Source: Paracoccus endophyticus
Lineage (GTDB): Bacteria; Pseudomonadota; Alphaproteobacteria; Rhodobacterales; Rhodobacteraceae
Assembly (NCBI RefSeq): GCF_003286075.1
Contig: NZ_QLUV01000004.1
Coordinates: 186,001 to 250,000, forward strand
DNA length: 64,000 nt
Direction: 5' to 3'
Shown here: positions 31,917 to 41,362 of the stretch, one piece after another
Layout: each line of letters starts with the position of its first letter
How positions within the stretch are numbered: the first letter of the stretch is position 1
Notes under the pieces: model-generated
Databases searched by the model: none
Told to the model about the DNA's origin: nothing
The model's input: the letters and a program-made list of their open reading frames with translations, nothing else
Program-made: the position numbers and the translations under genes

Positions 31917-33308
31917 TCAGAAATGGATCGCGCGGCCATAGGCGTTCAGCACCGACTCGTGCATCATCTCGCTCAGCGTCGGATGCGGGAACACAGCCTC
32001 CATCAGTTCGGATTCCGTCGTTTCCAGCGTCTTTCCGACGACATAGCCCTGGATCAGTTCCGTCACCTCGGCGCCCACCATGTGCGCGCCCAGAAGCTCG
32101 CCCGTCCTGGCGTCGAACACGGTCTTGATCATCCCCTCGGGCTCGCCCAGCGCGATCGCCTTGCCGTTGCCGATAAAGGGGAAGCGGCCGACCTTGACCT
32201 CGTGGCCCGCCTCTTTCGCCCGCGCCTCGGTCAGCCCGACGCTGGCCACCTGCGGCTGGCAATAGGTGCAGCCGGGGATCGAGTTCGGCTTGATCGGGTG
32301 GGGATGTCCGCCCGCGATCAGTTCGGCCACCATGACGCCTTCGTGGCTGGCCTTGTGGGCCAGCCAGGGCGCGCCGGCGACATCGCCGATGGCGTAAAGC
32401 CCGTCCACGCCGGTGCGGCAGAATTCGTCGGTCACGACATGGGTGCGGTCCAGCGTGACGCCCAGCGCCTCAAGCCCCAGCCCCTCGACATTGCCGACGA
32501 TCCCCACGGCCGAGATCACCGTGTCGAAGTCGTGGGCCGTGGTCTTGCCGTCCGCCTCGATATGGGCCGTGACCTTGCCCTTGCCGCGGTCCAGCGTCCT
32601 GACCGTGGATTTCTCCATGATCGTCATGCCCTGCTTGACGAACTGCTTTTTCGCCAGGGCGCTGATCTCGGCATCCTCGACCGGCAGGACGCGGTCCATG
32701 ACCTCGACCACGGTGGTGTCGGCCCCCAGCGTGTTGAAAAAGCTCGCGAACTCGATCCCGATCGCGCCCGAGCCGATGACCAGCAGCTTTTTCGGCATCC
32801 GGGGCGGCACCAGCGCGTGACGATAGGTCCAGACCAGATCGCCGTCGGCCTCCAGCCCCGGCAGTTCGCGCGCGCGCGCGCCGGTCGCCAGCACGACGGA
32901 CTTGCCGGTGAGGTCCTCGGACCCCTTGTCGGTCTTGACCGTCATCTTGCCGGGCGCGGTCAGCGTGGCGTCGCCCATGATGACCGTGACCTTGTTCTTC
33001 TTGAGCAGGTGGCCCACGCCGCCGGCCAGCTGCTTGGCCACCCCGCGCGAACGCTTGACCACCGCGTCAAGGTCATAGCCGATGCCATCGGCCTTCAGCC
33101 CGAACTCCTTGGCGCGCTCCATCAGGTGGAACACCTCGGCCGACCGCAGCATCGCCTTGGTCGGGATGCAGCCCCAGTTCAGGCAGATGCCGCCCAGGCT
33201 TTCACGTTCGACGACCGCGACCTTCAGCCCCAGTTGCGCCGCGCGGATCGCGCAGACATAACCGCCAGGCCCGGCGCCGATCACCACCAGGTCGAATTCC
33301 TGTGCCAT
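31917..33308 (-). CDS. lpd: Dihydrolipoyl dehydrogenase (E3)
   Basis: Lpd reoxidises dihydrolipoyl groups of 2-oxo acid dehydrogenase or glycine cleavage complexes, using FAD and NAD. The 463-residue length is standard. The FAD motif GAGPGGY (11-17), the redox pair Cys42 and Cys47 in CLNWGC, the NAD motif GSGAIGIEFASF and the C-terminal His442-Glu447 pair (HPTLSE) are all present. It lies 23 bases after the DUF924 gene and probably shares its transcript. No E1 or E2 gene is in the window, so the partner complex is unknown. Confidence 0.97.
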   Translation of the reverse strand: MAQEFDLVVIGAGPGGYVCAIRAAQLGLKVAVVERESLGGICLNWGCIPTKAMLRSAEVFHLMERAKEFGLKADGIGYDLDAVVKRSRGVAKQLAGGVGHLLKKNKVTVIMGDATLTAPGKMTVKTDKGSEDLTGKSVVLATGARARELPGLEADGDLVWTYRHALVPPRMPKKLLVIGSGAIGIEFASFFNTLGADTTVVEVMDRVLPVEDAEISALAKKQFVKQGMTIMEKSTVRTLDRGKGKVTAHIEADGKTTAHDFDTVISAVGIVGNVEGLGLEALGVTLDRTHVVTDEFCRTGVDGLYAIGDVAGAPWLAHKASHEGVMVAELIAGGHPHPIKPNSIPGCTYCQPQVASVGLTEARAKEAGHEVKVGRFPFIGNGKAIALGEPEGMIKTVFDARTGELLGAHMVGAEVTELIQGYVVGKTLETTESELMEAVFPHPTLSEMMHESVLNAYGRAIHF

Positions 33309-33331
33309 GGCTGTCCCCCCAACAGGCTGTT

Positions 33332-33970
33332 TCACCCCAGTCTTGGCATGGGTTGCGCGGCATCGGCAAGCGACAGCTTGCCCGATACCAGCGCGCCATA
33401 GCCGCCCGCCTCCAGGACCGCCTGCTCGGCCGCGGTGGAGGCGCGCCCCAGCGCGGCGTTGCGCCACGGAAAGCGTCCGAACGCCGCGATGGTGTCGCGG
33501 TGCAGTTCGGCATGGCGCAGGTTCTCGCCCGGCATGCGTTCGGCAAACAGCGCGACGGCGCGGTGCTGGTGGGCCAGATCCTCGCTGTGCTCGAACGGCA
33601 GATAGAAGAACTGGCGCTGCGGCTCGGGCGTGGCTAGGTCGTGGCCGGCGTCCAGCGCCGCCTGCGCCAGGTCCAGCGCCAGCGGATCGGTGGCAAAGGC
33701 CCGCGGGTCGTCGTTGCGGAACATGTTGCGGGGGAACTGGTCGGTCAGGATCAGCGCGGCCAGCGCGCCCTGCGGGGTGGCCGACCAGCGCGGCGCCAAC
33801 GTCGCCGCCTGGTCCCAGGCCGACCGGAACCGCCGCCGGATGGCCGCGTCCAGCGCGTCGTCGCGGACATACCAGCCCGGGGGGCCGACCTCGTCCAGCC
33901 AGAAGGCCAGCACGTCGTCGGGGGTTGCGTCTGCGCCGGCCCGGTCGGGGCGGGGGTCGTCCTGGGTCAT
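33332..33970 (-). CDS. DUF924 family protein
   Basis: The 212-residue protein matches the DUF924 family: the N-terminal DDVLAFWLDEVGP block, LTDQFPRNMFRND, AFATDPLAL, and FFYLPFEHSED followed by HRDTIAAFGRFPWRN. The all-helical fold is TPR-like. There is no signal peptide or membrane segment. It precedes lpd by 23 bases. The biochemical role of the family is not established. Confidence 0.88.
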   Translation of the reverse strand: MTQDDPRPDRAGADATPDDVLAFWLDEVGPPGWYVRDDALDAAIRRRFRSAWDQAATLAPRWSATPQGALAALILTDQFPRNMFRNDDPRAFATDPLALDLAQAALDAGHDLATPEPQRQFFYLPFEHSEDLAHQHRAVALFAERMPGENLRHAELHRDTIAAFGRFPWRNAALGRASTAAEQAVLEAGGYGALVSGKLSLADAAQPMPRLG

Positions 33971-34124
33971 GGCCTGGCCTTTCGTGATGGTTATCCGCAG
34001 TCTTGGCCATCGCCGCCCCGGACGCCAGAGCCGAGCGATCCCGCCGCCGGCCGATGCAGCCGGGGCGCGCCCGCCGCAGGAACACCCGCGGCTGCGGCCG
34101 TGGCGGTCCCGTCCGCGGCCGCCG

Positions 34125-35396
34125 TCAGACTGCCGCGGCGCCGGCCGGCTTGGCCATGTTGTCGGGGCTGTTGTCGGCGTCGGCCATCACCACCTCGATC
34201 GCCACGGGCGAGGCGGTGGGCGACAGCACGGCAAAGCTGCCCTGCGCCTCGACCGCGGGGGCCGCGCGGCGGGTCATCCGCCAGCCGGCATAGACCGCCA
34301 GCGCCGCCAGCAGCACGCCGTTGTAGGCCCAGAACCCGCTGTTGCCCATCAGCGCCATCAGCCCCGCGGTGACGAACGGCCCCGCGACCGAGCCTATGCC
34401 GTTCACGAACAGCAGGCCCGCCGAGGCGCCGGCCATTTCCGTGGGCGGCAGGAAGTCGTTGGTATAGGCGATCAGCAGCGCATAGACGGGGTTGGCCACC
34501 CCCCCCACCAGGGCCGCAGCCAGCAGCAGGCCCCAGATGCCGGGGTCCAGCGCGATCACCGCCGCCACGACCAGCGCGCCCGACACGGACAGGCCCGTGA
34601 TGACCACGCGCCGGTCCACCCGGTCGCTGAGCCAGCCGATCGGGTACTGGATCGCCAGCCCGCCCACGAAGATCGCCGCCACGAAGGCCGAGACCTCGCG
34701 GACCGTCAGCCCCGCGGCCGACCCCCAGACCGGGGCCATGCCATAGACGCCCGCAAAGACGCCGCCGATCAGGAACATCCCCACGCAGCCCAGCGGCGAC
34801 ACCCGGAACAGGCGCACCACCGACATGGGCCGCAGCGATTCGAAATTCGGGGCGGGCTGCGGCGACAGCAGGATCGGCGTGAAGGCCAGGGACACCAGCA
34901 CCGACGGCACGACGAACGGCAGGAACCCGGCCGGATCGCCGAAGTTCACCAGCACCTGCCCGCTGACCAGCCCCAGCATCTGCACGATCATGTAGGCCGA
35001 CATGGCGCGGCCGCGGGTTTCGTTGCTGGCCGAGGCGTTCACCCAGCTTTCCGCCGTGATGTAGACGCCCGAGAACGAGAACCCGATCACCAGCCGCAGG
35101 ACGGCCCAGGCCTGCCAGAAGGGCAGCGCGGCATAGAGGATCAGCACCGCCGAGATCATCGAGCCGAGGGCTGCGAACACCCGCACGTGACCCACGCGCT
35201 GGATCATGCCCGGCACCAGAATGCTGCCCAGCAGGAAGCCGCCGAAATACCCGGCCATGACCCAGGCCATGTCGGCCGTCGCGATCCCCTCGATCCCGCC
35301 GCGCACGCCCAGCAGCGTGCCCTGCATCCCGTTGCCGACCATCAGCAGCAGGACGCCCAGCAGCAGCGGCCAGGTGGTGCGAAGGACGCTCAGCAC
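34125..35396 (-). CDS. Major facilitator superfamily transporter
   Basis: The 423-residue protein has twelve hydrophobic segments in two halves and resembles the YcaD-type MFS permeases. [10 protein letters not shown] is in span 2, [16 protein letters not shown] in span 4, and [10 protein letters not shown] is the MFS loop motif in the second half. The last 40 residues are a soluble tail. The start overlaps the queA stop by seven bases, so it is translated from the queA transcript. The substrate is unknown. Confidence 0.88.
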   Translation of the reverse strand: MLSVLRTTWPLLLGVLLLMVGNGMQGTLLGVRGGIEGIATADMAWVMAGYFGGFLLGSILVPGMIQRVGHVRVFAALGSMISAVLILYAALPFWQAWAVLRLVIGFSFSGVYITAESWVNASASNETRGRAMSAYMIVQMLGLVSGQVLVNFGDPAGFLPFVVPSVLVSLAFTPILLSPQPAPNFESLRPMSVVRLFRVSPLGCVGMFLIGGVFAGVYGMAPVWGSAAGLTVREVSAFVAAIFVGGLAIQYPIGWLSDRVDRRVVITGLSVSGALVVAAVIALDPGIWGLLLAAALVGGVANPVYALLIAYTNDFLPPTEMAGASAGLLFVNGIGSVAGPFVTAGLMALMGNSGFWAYNGVLLAALAVYAGWRMTRRAAPAVEAQGSFAVLSPTASPVAIEVVMADADNSPDNMAKPAGAAAV

Positions 35397-36451
35397 GACG
35401 GCCCCCCCGGGATCAGCAGCGAGGCGTCGCCATAGCTGAAGAACCTGTAGTTCTCGCGGATCGCATGGGCATAGATGCGGCGGATGGCCTGCGGGCCCAT
35501 CAGCGCCGACACCAGCATCAGCAGCGTCGATTTCGGCAGGTGAAAGTTGGTCATCAGCCCGTCGGTCGCCCGGAAGCGGTGGCCGGGGCGGATGAAGATG
35601 TCGGTCGCGCCGTCGAACGGCAGGACCCGGCCGCTGTCGTCGGCGGCCGATTCGATCAGCCGCAGCGCGGTGGTGCCGACCGGGATGATGCGCCCGCCGG
35701 CGGCGCGTGCGGCGTTGATCGCGGCGGCGGCGTCGGGCGTGATGAGGCCGCGTTCCGCGTGCATGCGGTGCTGGCTCACGTCGTCGGTCTTGACCGGCAG
35801 GAACGTGCCCGCCCCCACGTGCAGCGTGACGGGCGCGCTCAGCACCCCGCGCGCGCGCAGGCGCTCCAGCAGGGCTGCGTCGAAATGCAGGCTGGCGGTG
35901 GGGGCGGCCACCGCGCCGGGGTTGCGGGCCCAGACGGTCTGGTAATCGGTGCGGTCCGCGTCGTCCGGGGCGCGCAGCGCGGCGATATAGGGGGGCAGCG
36001 GCATCGCCCCCACCTCGGCCAGGGCGGCGTCGAACGCGGCCCCCTCGGCGTCAAAGGCCAGGGTCAGCTCGCCCTCGGCGATGGCTGCGACGCGCGCGGA
36101 CAGGCGGGGGCCAAAGCGGATCACCTCGTCCACGCGCAGCTTGCGCAGGGGCCTGGCCAGCGCCCGCCAGCCCTCGGGCGCGGGCTCGAGCAGCGTGACC
36201 TCGATGCGGGCCACGGCGCAGCCCTGGGGCGTCGCGCGGCTGCGGGTGCCGGTCAGGCGGGCGGGGATGACGCGGGTGTCGTTCAGCACCAGCAGGTCGC
36301 CCGGCCGCAGGAACGCGGGCAGGTCCGCGACGGTCGCATCGGTGATCGCGTCACCCTGCGCGACCAGCAGCCGCGCGGCGCTGCGCGGCCGGGCGGGACG
36401 GGTGGCGATCAGCCGCTCGGGCAGGGCAAAGTCGAAATCGGACAGGCGCAT
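35390..36451 (-). CDS. queA: S-adenosylmethionine:tRNA ribosyltransferase-isomerase
   Basis: QueA transfers the ribosyl part of AdoMet to preQ1 in tRNA to make epoxyqueuosine. The 353-residue protein carries the family blocks: [52 protein letters not shown] and the C-terminal FSYGDASLL. There is no ribosome site before the ATG, but a promoter is placed so that transcription would begin at or next to it. It overlaps the MFS gene and diverges from the SOS-type repair cassette. Confidence 0.97.
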   Translation of the reverse strand: MRLSDFDFALPERLIATRPARPRSAARLLVAQGDAITDATVADLPAFLRPGDLLVLNDTRVIPARLTGTRSRATPQGCAVARIEVTLLEPAPEGWRALARPLRKLRVDEVIRFGPRLSARVAAIAEGELTLAFDAEGAAFDAALAEVGAMPLPPYIAALRAPDDADRTDYQTVWARNPGAVAAPTASLHFDAALLERLRARGVLSAPVTLHVGAGTFLPVKTDDVSQHRMHAERGLITPDAAAAINAARAAGGRIIPVGTTALRLIESAADDSGRVLPFDGATDIFIRPGHRFRATDGLMTNFHLPKSTLLMLVSALMGPQAIRRIYAHAIRENYRFFSYGDASLLIPGGPSC

Positions 36452-36457
36452 GGGGGG

Positions 36458-36486
36458 CTTGTCGGCCCGGCGGCGGGCAGGGTCAA
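36458..36486 (-). promoter_or_regulatory. queA: Candidate queA promoter
   Basis: On the minus strand TTGACC (36481-36486), a 17-base spacer and GACAAG (36458-36463, 3 of 6) predict a start at about 36451-36452, the queA ATG itself. That would give a leaderless message. Confidence 0.4.
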
Positions 36487-36513
36487 GCGCGGCCCGATCA
36501 CGACCAGGACGGG

Positions 36514-36541
36514 TTGCGGAACAATCAGCGAACTCTATATT
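36514..36541 (+). promoter_or_regulatory. Candidate promoter of the radical SAM-UdgX operon
   Basis: TTGCGG (36514-36519), a 16-base spacer and TATATT (36536-36541, 5 of 6) predict a start near 36548, the first ATG of the radical SAM gene. The LexA operator fills the spacer. Confidence 0.6.
36519..36533. promoter_or_regulatory. LexA operator (SOS box), exact GAAC-N7-GAAC
   Basis: GAAC AATCAGC GAAC is an exact match to the alphaproteobacterial LexA motif, written GTTC-N7-GTTC on the other strand. It lies between the -35 and -10 of the repair cassette, where bound LexA would block RNA polymerase. The queA promoter ends 33 bases away and need not be affected. Confidence 0.75.
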
Positions 36542-36547
36542 GCAGGG

Positions 36548-37780
36548 ATGAGCCGCATGACCCTTTCCCGCAAGCTGGCGATCCTGTCGGACGCCGCGAA
36601 ATACGATGCCTCCTGCGCGTCCAGCGGGACCGAGCGGCGCGATTCGCGCAAGGGGGGCCTGGGGTCCACCGAGGGGTCGGGCATCTGCCACGCCTATACG
36701 CCGGACGGGCGCTGCATCAGCCTGCTGAAGATCCTGATGACGAACTTCTGCATCTTCGACTGCGCCTATTGCATCAATCGCGTCAGTTCGAACGTGGAAC
36801 GCGCGCGGTTCACGGTGGACGAGGTCGTGACGCTGACGCTGGAATTCTATCGGCGCAACTATATCGAGGGGCTGTTCCTGTCGTCGGGCATCATCCGGTC
36901 GCCGGACGTCACGATGGCCGACATGGTGCGGATCGCCCGGACGCTGCGGGTGGACCACGGGTTCAAGGGCTACATCCATCTCAAGACCATTCCCGATGCC
37001 TCGCCCGAGTTGCTGGACGAGGCGGGGCTTTACGCCGACCGCCTGTCGATCAACATCGAGCTGCCGCAGGACGCCAGCTTGCGCGAACTGGCCCCCGAAA
37101 AGCGCCCCGAGACGATCCGCCAGGCCATGGGCCGCGTCCGCCTGACGCGCGAGGCCAGCCGCGATCGCAGCCACACCGGCAAGCGGCCGGCCAGCTTTGC
37201 CCCGGCCGGACAGTCCACGCAGATGATCGTGGGCGCGGACCGCGCCAGCGACACGGCGATCCTGTCCACCGCCTCGCGGCTTTACACGGGATACGGTCTG
37301 AAGCGGGTCTATTACTCGGCGTTCTCGCCCATTCCCGACGCCTCGGCCGCGCTGCCGCTGGTCAAGCCGCCGCTGATGCGGGAACACCGGCTGTACCAGG
37401 CCGACTGGCTGATGCGGTTCTATGGCTTTTCGGTCGACGAGATCGCGGCCGCCGCGCCCGGGGGCGACCTGGACCTGGCGGTCGATCCCAAGCTGGCCTG
37501 GGCGCTGGCGAACCGGGCCGATTTCCCGCTGGACGTGAACCGCGCCCCGCGCGAGGCGCTGCTGCGGGTGCCGGGATTCGGCACCAAGACCGTCAGCCGC
37601 ATCCTGTCGGCGCGCCGGCACGGGGCGCTGCGCTATGACGATCTGGTGCGGATGGGCGCGGGCATGAAAAAGGCGCGCGCCTTCGTGCGGCTGCCGGGAT
37701 GGACGCCGGGGGCGCTGACCGACAGCGCCGACCTGCGGGCCCGCTTTGCCCCGCCGCCCGAACAGCTTCAGCTGATCTGA
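36548..37780 (+). CDS. Radical SAM protein with helix-hairpin-helix, DNA repair/modification type
   Basis: The 410-residue protein fits the family called 'putative DNA modification/repair radical SAM protein', as I remember it. A conserved N-terminal Cys-rich segment ([13 protein letters not shown], then [11 protein letters not shown]) precedes the radical SAM cluster Cys68-x3-Cys72-x2-Cys75 (CIFDCAYC). A TIM-barrel region follows. A DNA-binding helix-hairpin-helix lies at about 328-358 ([22 protein letters not shown]). Radical SAM enzymes cleave AdoMet to a 5'-deoxyadenosyl radical; the substrate here is unknown, and spore-photoproduct-lyase-like chemistry is one possibility. ATG 36548 is at the predicted transcription start; ATG 36557 is the alternative. 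The stop overlaps the next start as TGATG. Confidence 0.88.
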   Translation: MSRMTLSRKLAILSDAAKYDASCASSGTERRDSRKGGLGSTEGSGICHAYTPDGRCISLLKILMTNFCIFDCAYCINRVSSNVERARFTVDEVVTLTLEFYRRNYIEGLFLSSGIIRSPDVTMADMVRIARTLRVDHGFKGYIHLKTIPDASPELLDEAGLYADRLSINIELPQDASLRELAPEKRPETIRQAMGRVRLTREASRDRSHTGKRPASFAPAGQSTQMIVGADRASDTAILSTASRLYTGYGLKRVYYSAFSPIPDASAALPLVKPPLMREHRLYQADWLMRFYGFSVDEIAAAAPGGDLDLAVDPKLAWALANRADFPLDVNRAPREALLRVPGFGTKTVSRILSARRHGALRYDDLVRMGAGMKKARAFVRLPGWTPGALTDSADLRARFAPPPEQLQLI

Positions 37781-39240
37781 TGCAGGTCGTCGTGCTGCCG
37801 GCGACCGGCTGGCGCGAGGCGTGGCGCGACGCCGCCCGCCGGCTGGCCGGCGCGGGCGTGCCGCCCGGCGAGGTGGCTTGGCAGACCGGCGCGGGGCTGT
37901 TTGCGTCCGACCCGCTGCCCCCGGCCGGGGCGGTGACGGTGCCGCGCGCCTTCGTCGATCTGGCGGACACGGTGCTGTGCCACCGCGACCCCGAACGCTT
38001 TGCGCTGCTGTATGCCGTCCTGTGGCGGCTGCGCGGCGACCGGGGGCTGCTGGAGAACCCGGCCGATCCGCTGGTCGCGCGGCTGAACGGGCTGGCCCGG
38101 GCCGTGCGCCGCGACAGCCACAAGATGCGCGCCTTTGTCCGCTTTCGCGAGGTGCCTGCCGCCGTGCCTGCCCCGCTGTCCGGCGACGGGTCCCTGGACT
38201 GCGGCGGGGACGCGCCGCGGCGGCGGTTCGCGGCCTGGTTCGAGCCCGATCACCTGATCGTCGCCCGGACGGCCCCGTTCTTCGCGCGCCGGTTCGCGGA
38301 CATGGACTGGACGATCCTGACACCCGACGAGCGGGCCGATTTCCGGGACGGCGTGCTGACCCAGGGTCCGGGGGCGCCGCGTCCCGACCTGCCCCCCGAC
38401 GCGTCCGAGGCGCTGTGGGCCACCTATTTCACCAACATCTTCAACCCGGCGCGCATCAAGCTGGCCGCCATGCGGTCGGAAATGCCGCGCAAGTACTGGA
38501 AGAACCTGCCCGAGGCGCGGGAAATCCCCGCGATGCTGGCCGATGCCGAACGGCGGGTGGGGGTCATGCGTTCGGCCCAGGCGACAGTCGCCCCGGTCCG
38601 CGCGGCGGCGATCAGCGAAAGGTACCGTGCCGACATGCCCAAAGCGCCCGACCGGATCGACAGCCTGGCCGACGCCTGCCGCGCCGCCGCCCACTGCACG
38701 CGCTGCGACCTGCACTGCCATGCGACCCAGACCGTGTGGGGCGAGGGGCCTGCTGACGCCGCGCTGATGATCGTGGGCGAGCAGCCGGGCGACCACGAGG
38801 ATCTGTCCGGGCGCCCCTTCGTGGGCCCCGCGGGCGGCGTGCTGGACGAGGCGATGGCCGCCGCCGGGGTGGCGCGCGACCGGGTGTGGCTGACCAACGC
38901 GGTCAAGCATTTCAAGTTCACCCCGCGCGGCAAGCGGCGGCTGCACCAAAGCCCAGACCGGGGGGAAATCGACGCCTGCCGCTGGTGGCTGGACCTTGAA
39001 CGCCGTTTCATCCAGCCGCGGCTGATCATGGCGCTGGGGGGCACCGCCGCCTATGCGCTGACCGGCAGCAAGACCGGCCTCGGCCGCCGCCGCGGGACGG
39101 TCGAGGAGACCGCGGCGGGGCCGGTCATGCTCAGCTGGCACCCGTCCTATATCCTGCGCCTGCCCGACGCGGGCGCCGCCGCCGAGGCGCGGGCGCAGTT
39201 GACCGAGGATCTGGCGCAGGCCGCGCGGCTGCTGGCCTAG
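37780..39240 (+). CDS. DUF4130-UdgX fusion, uracil-DNA binding/glycosylase protein
   Basis: The 486-residue protein joins two domains. Residues 1 to about 270 are a DUF4130-type domain with [34 protein letters not shown] and [13 protein letters not shown] blocks. Residues from about 290 are a UdgX-type uracil-DNA glycosylase. Cys306 and Cys309 (CTRC) and Cys400 are likely iron-sulfur ligands, motif GEQPGD is at 333-338, the UdgX loop KRRLHQ is at 385-390 with His389, and the C-terminal motif HPSYILR is at 454-460. In mycobacterial UdgX the matching histidine forms a covalent bond with the uracil site. The gene overlaps the radical SAM gene by TGATG and the convergent phosphatase gene by four bases. 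Confidence 0.92.
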   Translation: MQVVVLPATGWREAWRDAARRLAGAGVPPGEVAWQTGAGLFASDPLPPAGAVTVPRAFVDLADTVLCHRDPERFALLYAVLWRLRGDRGLLENPADPLVARLNGLARAVRRDSHKMRAFVRFREVPAAVPAPLSGDGSLDCGGDAPRRRFAAWFEPDHLIVARTAPFFARRFADMDWTILTPDERADFRDGVLTQGPGAPRPDLPPDASEALWATYFTNIFNPARIKLAAMRSEMPRKYWKNLPEAREIPAMLADAERRVGVMRSAQATVAPVRAAAISERYRADMPKAPDRIDSLADACRAAAHCTRCDLHCHATQTVWGEGPADAALMIVGEQPGDHEDLSGRPFVGPAGGVLDEAMAAAGVARDRVWLTNAVKHFKFTPRGKRRLHQSPDRGEIDACRWWLDLERRFIQPRLIMALGGTAAYALTGSKTGLGRRRGTVEETAAGPVMLSWHPSYILRLPDAGAAAEARAQLTEDLAQAARLLA

Positions 39241-39911
39241 GCCAGCCAGTCCCGCGCCAGCCCCGGCAGGGCCGCAAAGCCGTCAAGGATCGCATCGGGG
39301 TTCAGCCGGGCGATGCCGCCCCCCTCGGGGCCGAAGCCGACCAGCGCGACCCGCACGCCGGCCGCGCGCGCGGTCCTGACGTCCGTGTCCGTGTCGCCCA
39401 GCAGGAACGACCGCGCGACGCTGCCGCCCGCGCGTTCCACCGCGGCGCGATAGGGCGCGGGGTCGGGCTTGCGCTGGGGCAGGCTGTCCGCGCCGATCAT
39501 CGCCGCGAAGCGGTCGCGCACACCCAGCGCGGCCAGCAGCTTTTCGGCCAGCGCGGCGGGCTTGTTGGTGCAGATCGCCAGCCGCAGCCCGGCGGCGGCC
39601 AGCGCGTCCAGCGCCGGCTCGGCGTCGTCGTAAAGCCGCGTGTGCGTGGCGATCGCGTCGTCGTAAAAGGACAGCAGGCGGGGAAAATCCACGTCCTCGG
39701 CGTCGGGCGGCAGCAGGGCGTCGGGCGGGATGCGCCCGTATCCGGCGCGCAGCATCGCCCGCCCGCCGTGGAACGCGATGCCCGCGTCCGCCGCGGGGTC
39801 CAGCAGGGACCCCAGCCCGCGGGTTTCAAAGCAGGCGTTCGCCGCCGCGATCAGGTCCGCAGCCGTGTCGGCCAGCGTCCCGTCCAGATCGAACACCACC
39901 GTTCCCGTCAT
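39237..39911 (-). CDS. gph: Phosphoglycolate phosphatase (HAD family)
   Basis: This 224-residue HAD hydrolase has the nucleophile motif DLDGTLADT near 8-16, motif II in ICTNKP, the conserved lysine in QRKPDP and the metal-binding LLGDTDTD. The helical cap lies between about 20 and 85. It probably dephosphorylates 2-phosphoglycolate, which arises from DNA repair of 3'-phosphoglycolate ends or from RuBisCO. It sits directly after the repair cassette, on the opposite strand. Gph is chosen over other HAD types by overall pattern, with moderate certainty on substrate. Confidence 0.85.
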   Translation of the reverse strand: MTGTVVFDLDGTLADTAADLIAAANACFETRGLGSLLDPAADAGIAFHGGRAMLRAGYGRIPPDALLPPDAEDVDFPRLLSFYDDAIATHTRLYDDAEPALDALAAAGLRLAICTNKPAALAEKLLAALGVRDRFAAMIGADSLPQRKPDPAPYRAAVERAGGSVARSFLLGDTDTDVRTARAAGVRVALVGFGPEGGGIARLNPDAILDGFAALPGLARDWLA

Positions 39912-40017
39912 CGCCGAAACCTTTCGTCAAACTCTGTGACCCCTGGGGACCTTTCGCGTCGGTCCCCGCGTCGATAGAACGCCCCGAACGATTAAGAAAC
40001 ACCACGAAGGGGCGGGC

Positions 40018-41361
40018 ATGACGGAATCCTCGGTCGCGTTGATCGTGCTGGCGGCCGGGCAGGGCAGCCGGATGCAGTCCGACCTGCCCAAGGTGCTGCA
40101 CCGGCTGGGCGGCGTTCCGCTGGTCGGTCACGCACTGGCCGCGGGGCGCACGCTGGACCCCGCGCAGGTCGTCGTCGTGGCGGGTCACGGCGCGCCGGCC
40201 GTCACCAAGGCCGTGGCACGGCTGGACCCCGACGCGCGGGTCGTCCTGCAACCCGAGCAGCTGGGCACCGGACACGCGGTCGCCCAGGCGCTGCCGCTGC
40301 TGGAGGGGTTCGACGGGCGGGTGATCGTCCTTTACGGCGACACCCCCTTCATCGCGGCCGAAACGCTGGCCGCGCTGGCCGCGCACCCCGCCGATGTCGT
40401 GGTTCTGGGGTTCGAGGCCGCCGATCCCGGCCGCTATGGCCGGCTGGTCGTCAAGGGCGACAGCCTGGACCGGATCGTGGAATACAAGGACGCCGACGAG
40501 GCCACGCGCCGGATCGCCCTGTGCAATTCCGGCGTGATGGCCGCCGACGCGGGGCTGCTGCGCGATCTGGTCGGGCGACTGGGCAACGACAACGCGGCCG
40601 GCGAATACTACCTGACCGACGTGGTCGCCCTGGCCCGCGCCGACGGGCGCAGCGCCGCCGTCGTCACCTGCGACGAATCCGAGACCCTGGGCATCAACAC
40701 CCGCGCCGAACTGGCCGCCGCCGAGGCCGCGTTCCAGGCCCGCGCGCGGCAGGCGGCGATGGACGACGGGGTGACGCTGGCCGACCCCGCGACCGTCTGG
40801 TTCGCGCAGGACACCGTCATCGGCCGCGACGCGGTGGTCGGGCAGAACGTCGTCTTCGGCCCCGGCGTCACGGTGGAAAGCGGGGCCGAGATCCTGCCCT
40901 TCTGCCATCTGGAGGGGTGCCACGTCAGCGCCGGGGCGACCGTCGGCCCGTTCGCGCGCCTGCGCCCGGGGGCAGAGCTGGGCGGGGACGTGCATGTGGG
41001 CAATTTCGTCGAGATCAAGAACAGCGTCCTGGCCGAGGGGGTCAAGGTCGGCCACCTGACCTATCTGGGCGACGCCACCGTGGGCGAGCGCACCAACATC
41101 GGCGCGGGCACCGTCACCTGCAACTATGACGGCGTGGGCAAGCACCGCACCGACATCGGCGCGGACGCCTTCATCGGGTCCGACACCATGCTGGTCGCGC
41201 CGGTCCGCGTGGGCGCGCGGGCGATGACCGGGTCGGGGTCGGTCATCACGGCCGATGTGCCCGACAACGCGCTGGCGCTGGGCCGCGCCCGGCAGGTGAC
41301 AAAGCCGGGGCTTGCCGCCCGTCTGATGCAGGCGCTGCGCGTCGCCAAAGGGAAGCAGTAG
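40018..41361 (+). CDS. glmU: Bifunctional UDP-N-acetylglucosamine pyrophosphorylase / glucosamine-1-phosphate N-acetyltransferase
   Basis: GlmU performs the last two steps to UDP-GlcNAc, the precursor of peptidoglycan and lipopolysaccharide. The 447-residue protein has the N-terminal uridyltransferase domain with LAAGQGSRMQSDLPKVL at about 12-28 and the YGDTPF metal segment. The C-terminal left-handed beta-helix holds FVEIKNS and the NYDGVGKH acetyl-CoA region. It is followed one base later by glmS, which makes glucosamine-6-phosphate, so the pathway is co-expressed. Confidence 0.97.
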   Translation: MTESSVALIVLAAGQGSRMQSDLPKVLHRLGGVPLVGHALAAGRTLDPAQVVVVAGHGAPAVTKAVARLDPDARVVLQPEQLGTGHAVAQALPLLEGFDGRVIVLYGDTPFIAAETLAALAAHPADVVVLGFEAADPGRYGRLVVKGDSLDRIVEYKDADEATRRIALCNSGVMAADAGLLRDLVGRLGNDNAAGEYYLTDVVALARADGRSAAVVTCDESETLGINTRAELAAAEAAFQARARQAAMDDGVTLADPATVWFAQDTVIGRDAVVGQNVVFGPGVTVESGAEILPFCHLEGCHVSAGATVGPFARLRPGAELGGDVHVGNFVEIKNSVLAEGVKVGHLTYLGDATVGERTNIGAGTVTCNYDGVGKHRTDIGADAFIGSDTMLVAPVRVGARAMTGSGSVITADVPDNALALGRARQVTKPGLAARLMQALRVAKGKQ

Positions 41362-41362
41362 C

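Noticed and set aside
39977..39989. GAAC-GCCCC-GAAC upstream of glmU as a possible LexA site
   Set aside because: The spacing is five bases instead of seven, so it does not fit the LexA motif.
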